Part shown: piece by piece, positions 15,304-24,600 of the stretch
How the letters are laid out: every line of letters starts with the position of its first letter
Numbering within the stretch: the first letter of the stretch is position 1
Source of the DNA: Ovoidimarina sp039190895
Lineage (GTDB): Bacteria > Pseudomonadota > Alphaproteobacteria > Rhodobacterales > Rhodobacteraceae
Reading direction: 5' to 3'
DNA: 32,193 bases
Assembly (NCBI GenBank): GCA_039190895.1
Contig: JBCCXY010000029.1
Coordinates: 1-32,193 of the forward strand
Program-made: the position numbers and the translations under genes
Notes under the pieces: generated by a model
Databases searched by the model: none
What the model saw: only the letters and a program-made list of their open reading frames with translations
What the model was told of the DNA's origin: nothing

Positions 15304-15975
15304 CTACTCCGCCCAGTGCACCTTTGCGTCGGACCACACGACGCGGACCGGCATCTCTTCGGCGGTCGCGTGGCGCGCGGCCTCCAGCGTCTCGCGCTTT
15401 TCGGCGCCGGTGATCACGATATGCGTCGACATCGCGCCCGCGAGCACCGGCCCCGTCAGTGTCACCCGCGGTTCCTCCGCCCCCGGCGCGCGCATTGCCA
15501 TCAGCGGCGGCGCGTCGCCTGCCAACGCTTCCGTCAGTTTGTCGGCGCCGGGGAATAGCGAGGCGATGTGGCCGTCGGCACCCATACCGAGTAGCAAAAC
15601 CGAGATCGGGATCTCGTCGGCCAATGGACCGGACAGCGTGGCGAGCGACTCCTCAGGCGTCTCGGTTTCGGCGTAGAGCGGCACGTACTGCGCCATCGCG
15701 GCGCGGCCTGTCAGCAGGCGTTCGCGGATCAGGCGGGTGTTGGAGCGGGGGCTTTCCTCGGGCACCCAGCGTTCGTCGGTGAGCAGAACGTGGATGTTCT
15801 CCCACGTCAGATTCGTCGCTGACAGGGTGTCAAAGACCGGCCCCGGCGTTGTTCCACCGGGCACCGCGAAGGACGCGTGGTCGTGCAGTGCCACGCAAGA
15901 CCGCAGCTCCCCCGCCAACTGGTTGGCGAGGTCGATCATCATCATCTCGCGATCCGGATATTCGATCAGGTTCAT
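15304..15975 (-). CDS. pgl: 6-phosphogluconolactonase
   Basis: Hydrolyses 6-phosphogluconolactone to 6-phosphogluconate, the step after Zwf. The 223-residue protein is of the DevB/NagB-like type. It has the sugar-phosphate loop FAVPGGTTPGPVFD, the motif VLLTDERWVPEESPRSNTR, and VLLLGMGADGHIASLFPG with the catalytic Asp-Gly-His. The ATG overlaps the zwf stop by 4 bp (15972-15975) and pgi follows 5 nt later, so the three enzymes are made together. Confidence 0.94.
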   Translation of the reverse strand: MNLIEYPDREMMMIDLANQLAGELRSCVALHDHASFAVPGGTTPGPVFDTLSATNLTWENIHVLLTDERWVPEESPRSNTRLIRERLLTGRAAMAQYVPLYAETETPEESLATLSGPLADEIPISVLLLGMGADGHIASLFPGADKLTEALAGDAPPLMAMRAPGAEEPRVTLTGPVLAGAMSTHIVITGAEKRETLEAARHATAEEMPVRVVWSDAKVHWAE

Positions 15976-17426
15976 ACGCCCACCTCCCGCCAGCGACGAC
16001 CGTCCTTGTGCATCAGAATAAGCGCATCTTCCGGCCCGGTGGAGCCGGTGTCGTAGGCCTTCGGCGCATCCCCGCGCGTGGTCCAGCCCTCGATCAGCGG
16101 ATCGGTCCAGGCCCAGGCGGCCTCCACCTCGTCCCCGCGCATGAACAGTGTCTGGTTGCCACGGATCACGTCCATGATCAGCCTTTCGTAGGCGTCAGGC
16201 ACGTCCTTCCCGTTTGCCCCGAGCGCATCGGCAAAAGTCATGTCGAGCGGCACGTCCATCAGCCGCATGCCCCCCGGTCCTGGTTCCTTGATCGTCACCA
16301 TCAGGTCCATGCCTTCGTTCGGTTGCAGGCGGATCGCGAGTTCGTTCGCCGTGTTGCCGGCATCCGCGCCGAAGATGGAATGCGGCGGCTCTTTGAAGCG
16401 GACGACGATCTCGGACAGGCGGTCACGCATGCGCTTTCCGGTGCGGAGGTAGAATGGCGTACCGTTCCAACGCCAGTTTTCGATGTCGATCTTCATGGCG
16501 ATGAAGCTTTCGGTCAGGCTCGCGTCGTTTCCGGCGTCCTCGATGTAAGAGGCCGTCCCCTCGCCCGCCTTGTACTGCCCTCGCACGATGTCCGCTGGGT
16601 CAACTGCGTTGAGTGCACGGATCACCTTGAGCTTCTCGTCCCGCACAGCGTCGGGGTCAAATTGCGAAGGCGGCTCCATCGCTGTGAGGCAGAGGAGCTG
16701 CATCAGGTGGTTTTGCACCATGTCCCGCATGGCGCCCGCGCGGTCGTAGTATTCCCCTCGTCCTCCGACGCCGACGCTTTCGGCGACGGTGATCTGGACG
16801 TGATCGATGTATTGCGCGTTCCACAGCGGCTCGAACAGGATGTTGCCGAACCGGACGGCCATGAGGTTTTGCACCGTCTCCTTTCCGAGGTAATGGTCGA
16901 TCCGGTAGATCTGCCCCTCCTCGAAGTACTGGGCTAGCGTCGCGTTGAGTGCCTTCGCCGAGGCGAGGTCCTGGCCGAACGGCTTTTCCACAACGATCCG
17001 GCACGAACCACCGGCGATACCGTTTTCATGCAGCCGCTGCGCGAGGTCGCCAAACAGCGACGGGCCTACCGAGAAATAGAACGCCTTCACGACATCCGGG
17101 CGCACCGCCTTGGCTAGCGCCTTCCACCCGGCTTTGCCTCGGGCGTCGATGGCGATGTAGTCGAGTTGGCCGACAAAGGCCTTTACCGTTTCGTTGGTCC
17201 GAGACTCTTCCGGAACGAATTTCTGCAAAGCTTCGGTGATCTGCTTGCGGTACTGGGTCACCGACAAGTCCGACCGCGCGGCGCCGATGATGCGGGCACC
17301 CTCTGGCATCTGTCCGGCGCTGAACCGGCGGAAAAGGCCTGGCAGGATTTTCCGGCGGGCGAGGTCCCCTGTACCTCCGAAAATCACAAGGTCGAAGGGG
17401 TCGACAGGGATGATGCGCGAAACCAT
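15972..17426 (-). CDS. zwf: Glucose-6-phosphate 1-dehydrogenase
   Basis: Oxidises glucose-6-phosphate to the lactone with NAD(P)+, the committed step into the oxidative pentose phosphate and Entner-Doudoroff routes. From the ATG at 17426 it has 484 residues (E. coli 491). The dinucleotide loop FGGTGDLARRK is at residues 16-26, VEKPFG at 146-151, and the active-site signature RIDHYLGKE at 175-183, with the catalytic His178 and Lys182. An in-frame start 32 codons upstream would put arginine-rich, unconserved-looking residues before the nucleotide fold and run through the operator-like palindrome; I rejected it. First gene of zwf-pgl-pgi, divergent from the radical SAM gene. Confidence 0.95.
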   Translation of the reverse strand: MVSRIIPVDPFDLVIFGGTGDLARRKILPGLFRRFSAGQMPEGARIIGAARSDLSVTQYRKQITEALQKFVPEESRTNETVKAFVGQLDYIAIDARGKAGWKALAKAVRPDVVKAFYFSVGPSLFGDLAQRLHENGIAGGSCRIVVEKPFGQDLASAKALNATLAQYFEEGQIYRIDHYLGKETVQNLMAVRFGNILFEPLWNAQYIDHVQITVAESVGVGGRGEYYDRAGAMRDMVQNHLMQLLCLTAMEPPSQFDPDAVRDEKLKVIRALNAVDPADIVRGQYKAGEGTASYIEDAGNDASLTESFIAMKIDIENWRWNGTPFYLRTGKRMRDRLSEIVVRFKEPPHSIFGADAGNTANELAIRLQPNEGMDLMVTIKEPGPGGMRLMDVPLDMTFADALGANGKDVPDAYERLIMDVIRGNQTLFMRGDEVEAAWAWTDPLIEGWTTRGDAPKAYDTGSTGPEDALILMHKDGRRWREVGV

Positions 17427-17450
17427 GGGGTGCTCATTTTTCGGGCGGCG

Positions 17451-17464
17451 CGTTAGCGCTAACG
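17451..17464 (-). promoter_or_regulatory. LacI-family-type operator upstream of zwf
   Basis: CGTTAGCGCTAACG is a perfect 14-bp palindrome with a central CG, the hallmark of LacI-family operators. It ends 24 bp before the zwf start codon, a position where a repressor would block the zwf-pgl-pgi transcript. No LacI-type gene is in the window. The palindrome is seen directly; the regulator family is inferred from its form. Confidence 0.6.
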
Positions 17465-17610
17465 TTAGTCGTCGGGATACCGAAGGCTGTGTTGCCTGTC
17501 TAGCATCTGCGGGCGCCATCACAACTGTGTCAAACTCCAGGTGAAGGCTGGAAATGCCGAGGCGTAGCGATTACCCCCTGATAACGAACGGAATTCGGGG
17601 CGCGACCTTC

Positions 17611-18564
17611 ATGAAAGACCAGTCTGCTGATGCACCGGCGTTGGGAAAGTTCGAGCATCCGGAAATCACTGCAGATGGATCAACACGCGCATCGGTGGCG
17701 CTGACCGACCCGCAGACGCTTTGGTTCAACACAGGAACGCTCTGCAACATTGAGTGCGCGAATTGTTATATCTTCTCGTCCCCGACCAATGACGCGCTGG
17801 TTTATCTGACCACTGAAGACGTGGTGAGCTACCTTGATCAGCTTGAGGATCGAGGCTGGGGCGTGCGCGAGATCGGGTTCACTGGTGGCGAGCCGTTTAT
17901 GAACCCCGACATGATCGGGATGGCTGAGGCGTGCCTGGCCCGCGGATACGAGGTGCTGATCCTTACAAACGCAATGCGCCCGATGATGCGGCCTCGGGTC
18001 CAAGAGGGGCTCGTGGCGCTTGCGCAGGCGTATCCCGGTAAGATGACGCTGCGGATCTCGGTTGATCACTGGTCCGCCGAGCAGCACGATGTTGAGCGGG
18101 GGCGAGGCAGCTTTGACGTCATGCTGAAGGGCATTCGCTGGTTGCGCGACACGGGCATCCCGATGACAGTCGCCGGCCGCACCCTGTGGGGCGAGACGGA
18201 GGCCGCGGCGCGCGCCGGGTATGCCGCCCTTTACAGGGCCGAAGGACTGGAAATTGACGCCAACCATCCCGGTCAGACGGTCCTGTTTCCGGAAATGGAC
18301 GAGACCGCCGAAGTGCCTGAGATCACGACGGCCTGCTGGGGTATCCTTAACAAATCACCAGATCAGATGATGTGCGCCTCATCCAGAATGGTCGTGAAAC
18401 GCAAAGGGGCAACTGCGCCCTCCGTCGTGGCATGTACGCTTTTGCCATATGACATGGCGTTCGATCTTGGAGAGACGCTTGAGGAGGCCGAGGGCTCGGT
18501 TCACCTCAACCACCGCCATTGCGCCAAATTCTGCGTGCTTGGCGGAGCAAGCTGCTCCGCCTGA
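17611..18564 (+). CDS. Radical SAM protein with C-terminal extra cysteines
   Basis: Radical S-adenosylmethionine enzyme of unknown substrate, 317 residues from this start. The cluster motif is CNIECANC (C45, C49, C52; CX3CX2C) in LWFNTGTLCNIECANCYI. GFTGGEPF (92-95 GGEP) is the SAM-binding segment, followed by the barrel strands EVLILTNA and LRISVDHW. The C-terminal part has six more cysteines: 242, 255, 275, 304, 308 and 315. Their pattern recalls SPASM/twitch auxiliary iron-sulfur clusters. An ATG at 17554 has the better ribosome binding site (GAAGG, 6 nt) but adds 19 codons that include rare AGG, ATA and GGA; I prefer 17611. There is no small precursor-peptide gene beside it. Divergent from zwf, convergent with the DUF924 gene after 3 bp. 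Confidence 0.8.
   Translation: MKDQSADAPALGKFEHPEITADGSTRASVALTDPQTLWFNTGTLCNIECANCYIFSSPTNDALVYLTTEDVVSYLDQLEDRGWGVREIGFTGGEPFMNPDMIGMAEACLARGYEVLILTNAMRPMMRPRVQEGLVALAQAYPGKMTLRISVDHWSAEQHDVERGRGSFDVMLKGIRWLRDTGIPMTVAGRTLWGETEAAARAGYAALYRAEGLEIDANHPGQTVLFPEMDETAEVPEITTACWGILNKSPDQMMCASSRMVVKRKGATAPSVVACTLLPYDMAFDLGETLEEAEGSVHLNHRHCAKFCVLGGASCSA
18541..18561. terminator. Perfect 9-bp hairpin inside the end of the radical SAM gene
   Basis: GGCGGAGCA (18541-18549) pairs with TGCTCCGCC (18553-18561) around the loop AGC. The hairpin is entirely coding, covering the last residues GGASCSA including the final cysteine, and ends one base before the stop codon's second base. The convergent DUF924 gene stops only 3 bp after this gene, so the hairpin may serve as the transcript end for both. 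Confidence 0.5.
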
Positions 18565-18567
18565 ATT

Positions 18568-19149
18568 CTACGCGACTTCAACCTCGCGGACGGTGTGGCC
18601 GTATCCGCCGGCTGCGAGGTATTTGGCCTCGTCCTCTTTGGTCACGCGCGCCAAAGCCTCATTCCGATAGGGGAAGCGTCCGAACTGGCGGATGACTTCG
18701 CGATGCGCCTTAGCATGTAGAAGGTTGTTCTCGCCCGTTTCCGGCAAGCGCGTCAGCATCAGTCGCACGCAGCGATCCTGATCCGACAGGCACTCTGAAT
18801 GCATCAGGGGCATGTAAAAGAACTGCCGTGCCGGTTCGTCGATCCGCATATCCCAGTTCTTGAGCAACGCGGACTTGGCCGCTGCCCGCGCGGCGTCATC
18901 CGTAGCAAACGCCTGCGCTGTTCCGCGGAACATGTTGCGCGGCAGTTGATCGGTCACAATGATATAAGCCAGCGCCCCACTCGGGTATGTGAGCCACAAT
19001 GAAAGCGCGCCTTCATTCGCCCGCTCCCACGTTGTCAGAAACTTCTCCCGGCACTCGACATCCAGCGCGTCGCCACCTGAATACCACCCACTCGGCCCCA
19101 CCTCGTCCAACCAAAAGGAAAGGACGTCTTCCGAAGTTACCATAGTCAT
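18568..19149 (-). CDS. DUF924 family protein
   Basis: Cytoplasmic all-helical protein of 193 residues, function not established. It shows the family pattern: an N-terminal VLSFWLDEVGPSGWYSGG; then ALAYIIVTDQLPRNMFRGTAQAFATD; then RQFFYMPLMHSE; and a C-terminal HREVIRQFGRFPYRNEALAR. The start at 19149 has GAGG 6 nt upstream. An ATG two codons later has AGGA at good spacing, so the start is uncertain by two residues. The fold of this family is TPR-like. Single gene: it converges on the radical SAM gene and follows the MFS gene on the same strand after 75 bp. Confidence 0.85.
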   Translation of the reverse strand: MTMVTSEDVLSFWLDEVGPSGWYSGGDALDVECREKFLTTWERANEGALSLWLTYPSGALAYIIVTDQLPRNMFRGTAQAFATDDAARAAAKSALLKNWDMRIDEPARQFFYMPLMHSECLSDQDRCVRLMLTRLPETGENNLLHAKAHREVIRQFGRFPYRNEALARVTKEDEAKYLAAGGYGHTVREVEVA

Positions 19150-19224
19150 GTCCTGCCTCACTTAACTCACAAAAATCCCCACTCGCATCACATATAGGGA
19201 AGCGTCCCAAAAACTTGGAGAGAG

Positions 19225-20517
19225 TCAACCGAGGGGCTCGCGCGAGATTTCATTTGTTGCGGTTTCCGCCTCCCCCGCGTCATCAGTGCCCGAGTAATAG
19301 TCTTGCGCCAAAGGCGTGTAGGCGACCGAGCCGACTTGCGTGATCGGAGCGTAGGGCCCTGTTTCCTCGATGGCGACAGTGGACGGGCGCCGGGTCATTC
19401 TCCACACCGCATAGGCGGCGAGGCCGAGCATGAGGATCGAGAGGTATAACCAGAACCCCCACGGCCCCACAGCCGACATCATCCACCCGGTAACAACGGG
19501 TCCTGCCACCGCGCCGATGCCGTTCACGAAGACCAGCGCCCCCGAGGCGCCCGCCATCTTTTCGTTGTCGAGGAAATCATTCACATAAGCGAGGAGGAGC
19601 GCGTAAAGCGGGTTGGCCGTGCCACCGATGACAAAGCTCGCGGCCAGGATCACGACGAAATTCCCACCAAATATCGCGGCGATGGCCGCCGCCACCCCAC
19701 CGGCAGCATTCACTGCGAGAATAAGCACGCGCCGGTCGGTGCGGTCAGACAGCCAGCCGATCGGGTACTGCATCAGCAACCCGCCGACATAGATCATCGC
19801 GATAAAGAGTGAGATCTGCCCGACGCTTAGCCCAACCTGCGTGCCGTAAACCGCCGTCATCCCGAACAGCGCCGAGAACATTCCGCCAAGCGCAAACATC
19901 CCCACGCAACCGAGGGGGGAGATCTGAAACGCTTCCCATGGGGACATCGGCTGGGTCATCTCAAACGGCGGTGTCGGCGTGACCGACAGCAGGATCGGCG
20001 CGAAGGCAATCGAGACGAGGACGGATGGGATGATGAACATCGCGTAGCCCGACGGATCGCCCCAGGCGATAAAGCCCTGCGCCGCGATAATCCCCGCCAT
20101 CTGCACGATCAGGTACAGCGATAGCGCCTTGCCACGGTTCTCGTTATCTACGGTGTTGTTGAGCCAGCCTTCAACGGTGACGTAGACGCCCGAAAAACAG
20201 AACCCAATCACCACGCGGAAGGCCATCCAGGCCCAGGGTTCAGTGATCAGAGGAAAAAGGATCAGGACCGCCGAAATAAACGACCCGAGCGCCGCAAAGA
20301 CCCGGACATGACCGACCCGGCGGATCAGTTCAGGGGTCATCCGGGACCCGCCGAGGAAGCCCACGAAATACGCCGACATCACGAGCGACATCTCGAAGGT
20401 CGAGAAGCCCTCAAGATCGCCGCGAATGCCCAACAGTGTGCCCTGGATGCCGTTCCCCAGCATCAACAGCAACAGGCCAAACAGCAGGGCCCAAGTCGCC
20501 GCCAGCACCTTCCACAT
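19225..20517 (-). CDS. Major facilitator superfamily transporter (YcaD-like)
   Basis: Inner-membrane transporter of 430 residues with twelve predicted membrane helices and a hydrophilic C-terminal tail of about 50 residues rich in T, A, E and D. The N-half loop carries GGSRMTPELIRRVGHVRVF, the C-half loop YPIGWLSDRTDRRVLI, and the mid-region VEGWLNNTVDNENRGKALS resembles YcaD-type permeases. The substrate cannot be told. Ribosome binding site GAGGAG at 20526-20531, 8 nt from the ATG. It lies 84 bp after queA on the same strand and could be the third gene of an AsmA-queA-MFS transcript or have its own promoter. Confidence 0.85.
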   Translation of the reverse strand: MWKVLAATWALLFGLLLLMLGNGIQGTLLGIRGDLEGFSTFEMSLVMSAYFVGFLGGSRMTPELIRRVGHVRVFAALGSFISAVLILFPLITEPWAWMAFRVVIGFCFSGVYVTVEGWLNNTVDNENRGKALSLYLIVQMAGIIAAQGFIAWGDPSGYAMFIIPSVLVSIAFAPILLSVTPTPPFEMTQPMSPWEAFQISPLGCVGMFALGGMFSALFGMTAVYGTQVGLSVGQISLFIAMIYVGGLLMQYPIGWLSDRTDRRVLILAVNAAGGVAAAIAAIFGGNFVVILAASFVIGGTANPLYALLLAYVNDFLDNEKMAGASGALVFVNGIGAVAGPVVTGWMMSAVGPWGFWLYLSILMLGLAAYAVWRMTRRPSTVAIEETGPYAPITQVGSVAYTPLAQDYYSGTDDAGEAETATNEISREPLG

Positions 20518-20601
20518 GACTCGAACTCCTCAATATTGGCTGCGCGATATCAGGCCGACTCAGCCCTCGTCCCTCGCGTTTTCGACAGGTGCGGGTCGCG
20601 T

Positions 20602-21645
20602 TCAGGCGTCGGGGATCAGCAGCGACGCGTCCCCGTAGGAAAAGAAGCGGTATTGCTCGCGGATGGCGTGGTCATAGATGCCCAGCATCCGCTCCCGCCC
20701 CATGAGGGCCGAGACCAGCATCAGGAGCGTCGATTTTGGCAGGTGGAAGTTTGTCATCAGTGCATCGGTCATCTGAAAACGGAAGCCGGGGTAGATGAAG
20801 ATATCCGTCTCCCCTTCCCACGCCGACAGCGTGCCAGATTGGGCCGCCGTTTCCAGCAGGCGAAGCGCTGTCGTACCCACGGGGATGATCCGCCCCCCGG
20901 CGGCACGCGTTGCGTTGATCTGATCGGCGGCGGCCTGGGTGATTTCGCCACGTTCGGCGTGCATGCGGTGAGTTGTAACGTCCTCGACCTTCACCGGCAG
21001 AAACGTTCCCGCCCCGACATGCAGCGTGACATGGGTCATCTCGACGCCTTTGGCTTTCAGCGCCTCAAGCAGCGGCTGATCGAAGTGCAATGAGGCCGTC
21101 GGCGCCGCGACCGCGCCCGAGGCCTTGGCCCACACCGTTTGGTAATCGGTCTTGTCCTGGTCATCCGCCGCCCGCTTCCCCGCGATGTATGGCGGCAGCG
21201 GCATCGCTCCGACTTGCGTCAGGGCCGCCTCGAACGCGTCGCCGGTGAGGTTGAAGGACAGATGCGCCTGCCCCTCGGCGCGGCCCTCCACCGTCGCAAT
21301 AAGGTCGGCACCAAGCGCAATACTCTCGCCGTCCCGGACCTTTTTCAGCGGCTTGAGAAGCGCTGACCATCCTCCATCCGGCAGTGGAGACAGCAGCGTC
21401 ACCTCGATCCCCGCACCGGCCACGCCATCGCGGATGCGGTGACCGGACAGCCGCGCTGGGATGACCTTGGTGTCATTCAGGACAAGGCGATCTCCAGGTG
21501 CCAGTTCCTCAACCAGATCAGTGACCTGTCGGTCGATGTTGACACCATCGCGCGCGACCAGAAGGCGCGCGGAGGACCGGGGCACCGCGGGCCGGGTGGC
21601 GATCAGCTTTTCCGGCAGGTCAAAGTCGAAATCAGAGAGCTTCAC
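20602..21645 (-). CDS. queA: tRNA preQ1(34) S-adenosylmethionine ribosyltransferase-isomerase QueA
   Basis: Transfers and isomerises the ribosyl part of SAM onto preQ1 at the wobble position of GUN-decoding tRNAs, giving epoxyqueuosine. The 347-residue length and motifs fit: MKLSDFDFDLPEKLIATRP at the start, LVLNDTKVIPARLSG, PLPPYIAG, TASLHFDQPLLEALKAKG, VTLHVGAGTFLPVKVEDV and TDIFIYPGFRFQMTDALMTNFHLPKSTLLMLVSAL. The ATG overlaps the stop of the upstream AsmA-like gene by 4 bp (21642-21645). No tgt gene follows; an MFS gene does. Confidence 0.96.
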   Translation of the reverse strand: MKLSDFDFDLPEKLIATRPAVPRSSARLLVARDGVNIDRQVTDLVEELAPGDRLVLNDTKVIPARLSGHRIRDGVAGAGIEVTLLSPLPDGGWSALLKPLKKVRDGESIALGADLIATVEGRAEGQAHLSFNLTGDAFEAALTQVGAMPLPPYIAGKRAADDQDKTDYQTVWAKASGAVAAPTASLHFDQPLLEALKAKGVEMTHVTLHVGAGTFLPVKVEDVTTHRMHAERGEITQAAADQINATRAAGGRIIPVGTTALRLLETAAQSGTLSAWEGETDIFIYPGFRFQMTDALMTNFHLPKSTLLMLVSALMGRERMLGIYDHAIREQYRFFSYGDASLLIPDA

Positions 21646-24600
21646 TGGCTGGCCGATGGAGGATCGCGGCGGAAGATCTCGCGGAACATGCCAGGGGTCA
21701 GGATCGACAGCGGGTTGACCGAGATCGTCGGCCCGCTCGCGTTTCCAGTCATGCGGAAGGTGAAGCCGAACAGGCCCTCGCCCGAGCGGGTGAAGACCTG
21801 ACCCACCTGGTTCAGAAGATAGATCGGAGAGATCACGCCCTGCATGTCCAACTGATTGGTCTGCAACGCGTACACCCCATCCATCGAAATGCCCAGAGAC
21901 GCGCCCTGCGCTGCCGCACTGTCGAGGATGAGGCGGTCCGGCAGAAGCCGAAAGTCGGCATCCACCGTTTCGAACACGATCCCAGGCCCCTGGAGCTGAT
22001 CCAGAAGGCCGACAATCGACACTGCATCAAGCAGGTCCACCAGCGCCGACTGGTTCCGCAGACGCGTGTCGGTTACCCGGATTCGCCCGTTGAACCCCTG
22101 CCCGGGTCCGCGAGGTTGCAGTGTGAGGTCGAGTGCGCCGCCGTCCAGCGACTGGAACACGCGGGCGTCGCGCAGGACGCGCCCCGCGTCATCGCCCTGG
22201 ACGCGGAACGCCGTTCCCGCCGCTTGCGTGACCAAAGAGCCGCGCACCGGGGCGCCGCCGTTTACGGTGCCCGCGAAATCCCCCGACAAGCCGCGAGTTG
22301 CAACAAGATCGGCCCGCAAGTCATTGATCGTGATGGCTTCGGTGACTCTGATTGCATCCAACGCGACGCTCATAGGCACCGGAGGGCCAGTTACCCCACC
22401 GTCGCCGCCCTCGGGCCGCGCGCGCAGATCAGCGCGCCCGCCGGTGACCCGTACCAACGGTGGTCGCCCTTCACCACGAGCCTCAAGCTGCAGGGTGGCG
22501 TCGAGCCAGCGCCCGGTTGCGATCCGGTCAAATTCGGCCACCTCGAAAGTTCCGCCCGCTCCGAGGCGAATGCGGCCCTCGGCGCTCAGGCCAAGCGCCT
22601 CAAGCGATAGCGCGTCGATCTGCGGGTTGGGGCCAAGCTGACCCACGACGTTCAGTTCGCCAAGTGTGCCTGCGGCCTTTGACCAGCTCAGCGGAGCAAT
22701 CGACATGGTCATCCCGCCCAGATCAGACGTCAGCGCAAAGCGCGGTGCGGCCCCTTCAGACGGGAGTTCCAGTGTGAAGTCCCCAACGCCCAGCCCGCCA
22801 ACGGTGCCCGGGGGCAGACCGATGCCGAATGTGTCGAGAAAGGTCTGCGATAGCTCGATCTGACCTTCGACTTGCGCGGGCAGCTTTTCCGGCCCGAATG
22901 GTTGGGTCACGCTGACATCCAACGACAAACCGTCGAGCCTTGCGGGCCCCTCTACCTCAACCTGCCCGGGCGCGACAGCAAGCGCCAGCCGGTCGGCGCT
23001 CAACACGCGGTTGGGCACAAGCGTGTTTGACCGGACATCGTTCAGCGTGCCAGTCACGAGGTACTCAACGTCCGTGACGTTGATCTGTTTCAACAGATCA
23101 AAGCCGATCTCGGCCTCGACCACTGCCGTCGCATCGACGGCTTCCGCGTCAAATCCAGACTTTTGCAGGATCTCGAACGGGCGATTGTCCAACAGGACCA
23201 GCGCCGCTTCCAACGGACCCGCAGCGCGGAGGCCCACGTCCATCCTTTGCGGTTTCCGCGCTAGCCCGGAAATGCAGATCGTGGTGCCCGCGATATCCAG
23301 CGCCCCGCCCGCCGCCGGCGTTACAGTCCCGCCGGTGGTGCGCAGAGAGAACGTGTCCTGATGCAACGCCGCATGGCCGCTGGCAGCAGCAATGGGGGGC
23401 ATATGCTCCATAAATTGAACCTGTGCACCGTCGAAGGCGAAGGTCACCCCGACCCGGGGCTTCGTGTTCGGGGACAGACGGACCGCCGCGCTCAGGCCCG
23501 ACAATACGCCGCCCGACAGGTTCTTCGTCAGCCAGTTCCGCGTGCCGGGAACAGCGGCGACGGGCCATAGTTCCATTACTTGTGACGGCGTGAGTGCGTC
23601 CGACGATACGTCCACCGCAACGTCCCAACCCTCTAGTCCAGCAGTGGCGGTGCCGTGCCCCCGAAACACTGTTCCGTCGCCCTGAAGGACGACCTGCGGC
23701 AGGTCGAGCTGAAATGGATCGAGCCGCAGACGTAAGTCCGCCCGACCGTTGGCAAAGCGTACAGGAGCTGTGAAGAGGCCTTCTGGCGCCGCCTCGATGT
23801 CTGTCAGGCCAAGCTGCGCAACCAGCGCGCCTGGCCATCCGTCCGAGAACTCACGCAAAAACGCTTGTCCTGCGGCGGAGAAGCGGAACAGGTCACTTTC
23901 GAACGCGACCTCGTCAAAGGTGAGCTTCTGCGCCGCCGCCTCATAGCTCAGCGACGCGCGACCCTGATCGAAGGCAATCGGCTCCACTGTACCGGCAGGG
24001 CGGATCGCACCAGCGCTGATCTCTAGCGCTGCCGAGAACCCGTCCAGCGTTCCTGCCTCGCCGAAATGCGCGTGGATGGCGCCCGATACCGGCGCATCGA
24101 TGACGGACATCACGGTGAGCGCTGGGGATTGCTGGGCGATGTCCGCTGCCGCCGCGTTTTCAAGTGCAATCGCGATGTCAGCCTCGGCAGCGCCCTTGGT
24201 CTTGCTGAACGCCATTTCGAGGAGAGCAAGGTTCTCCGTACCGTTGAACACCTCGGAAAACACCGTAAGATCAATGGCCTCCGCATCGTTTCTCAACTCA
24301 GCGCTGCTGTTGGTCGCCTGCCAGATCTGACCGGATCGCGCGTCCTCCAGTGTGATCGTGACGTCTTCGACTGTGATCCGCCGCACCTCGGACAGTGGTT
24401 TTTGCGAGAAAACGGTATCGATCAGGTCGAGGATTTCCCCAAAATTCCCGGCCTGCGCGGTCTCTCCACCGCCGAATTGCAGACTGAACTGCCCGTCTCG
24501 GCCCCGACGCAGAGTGATCTGTGCCCCTCGAACGGTAAGTCGCGAGGGTGTCGCATCCCGCCCGACAAGGGCGCCCACAGGGATGCGGGCCGCCACCTCG

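Noticed and set aside
15849..16937. Long plus-strand open frame opposite zwf
   Set aside because: It is the antisense of well-supported zwf codons in GC-rich DNA, with no domain, ribosome binding site or plausible composition.
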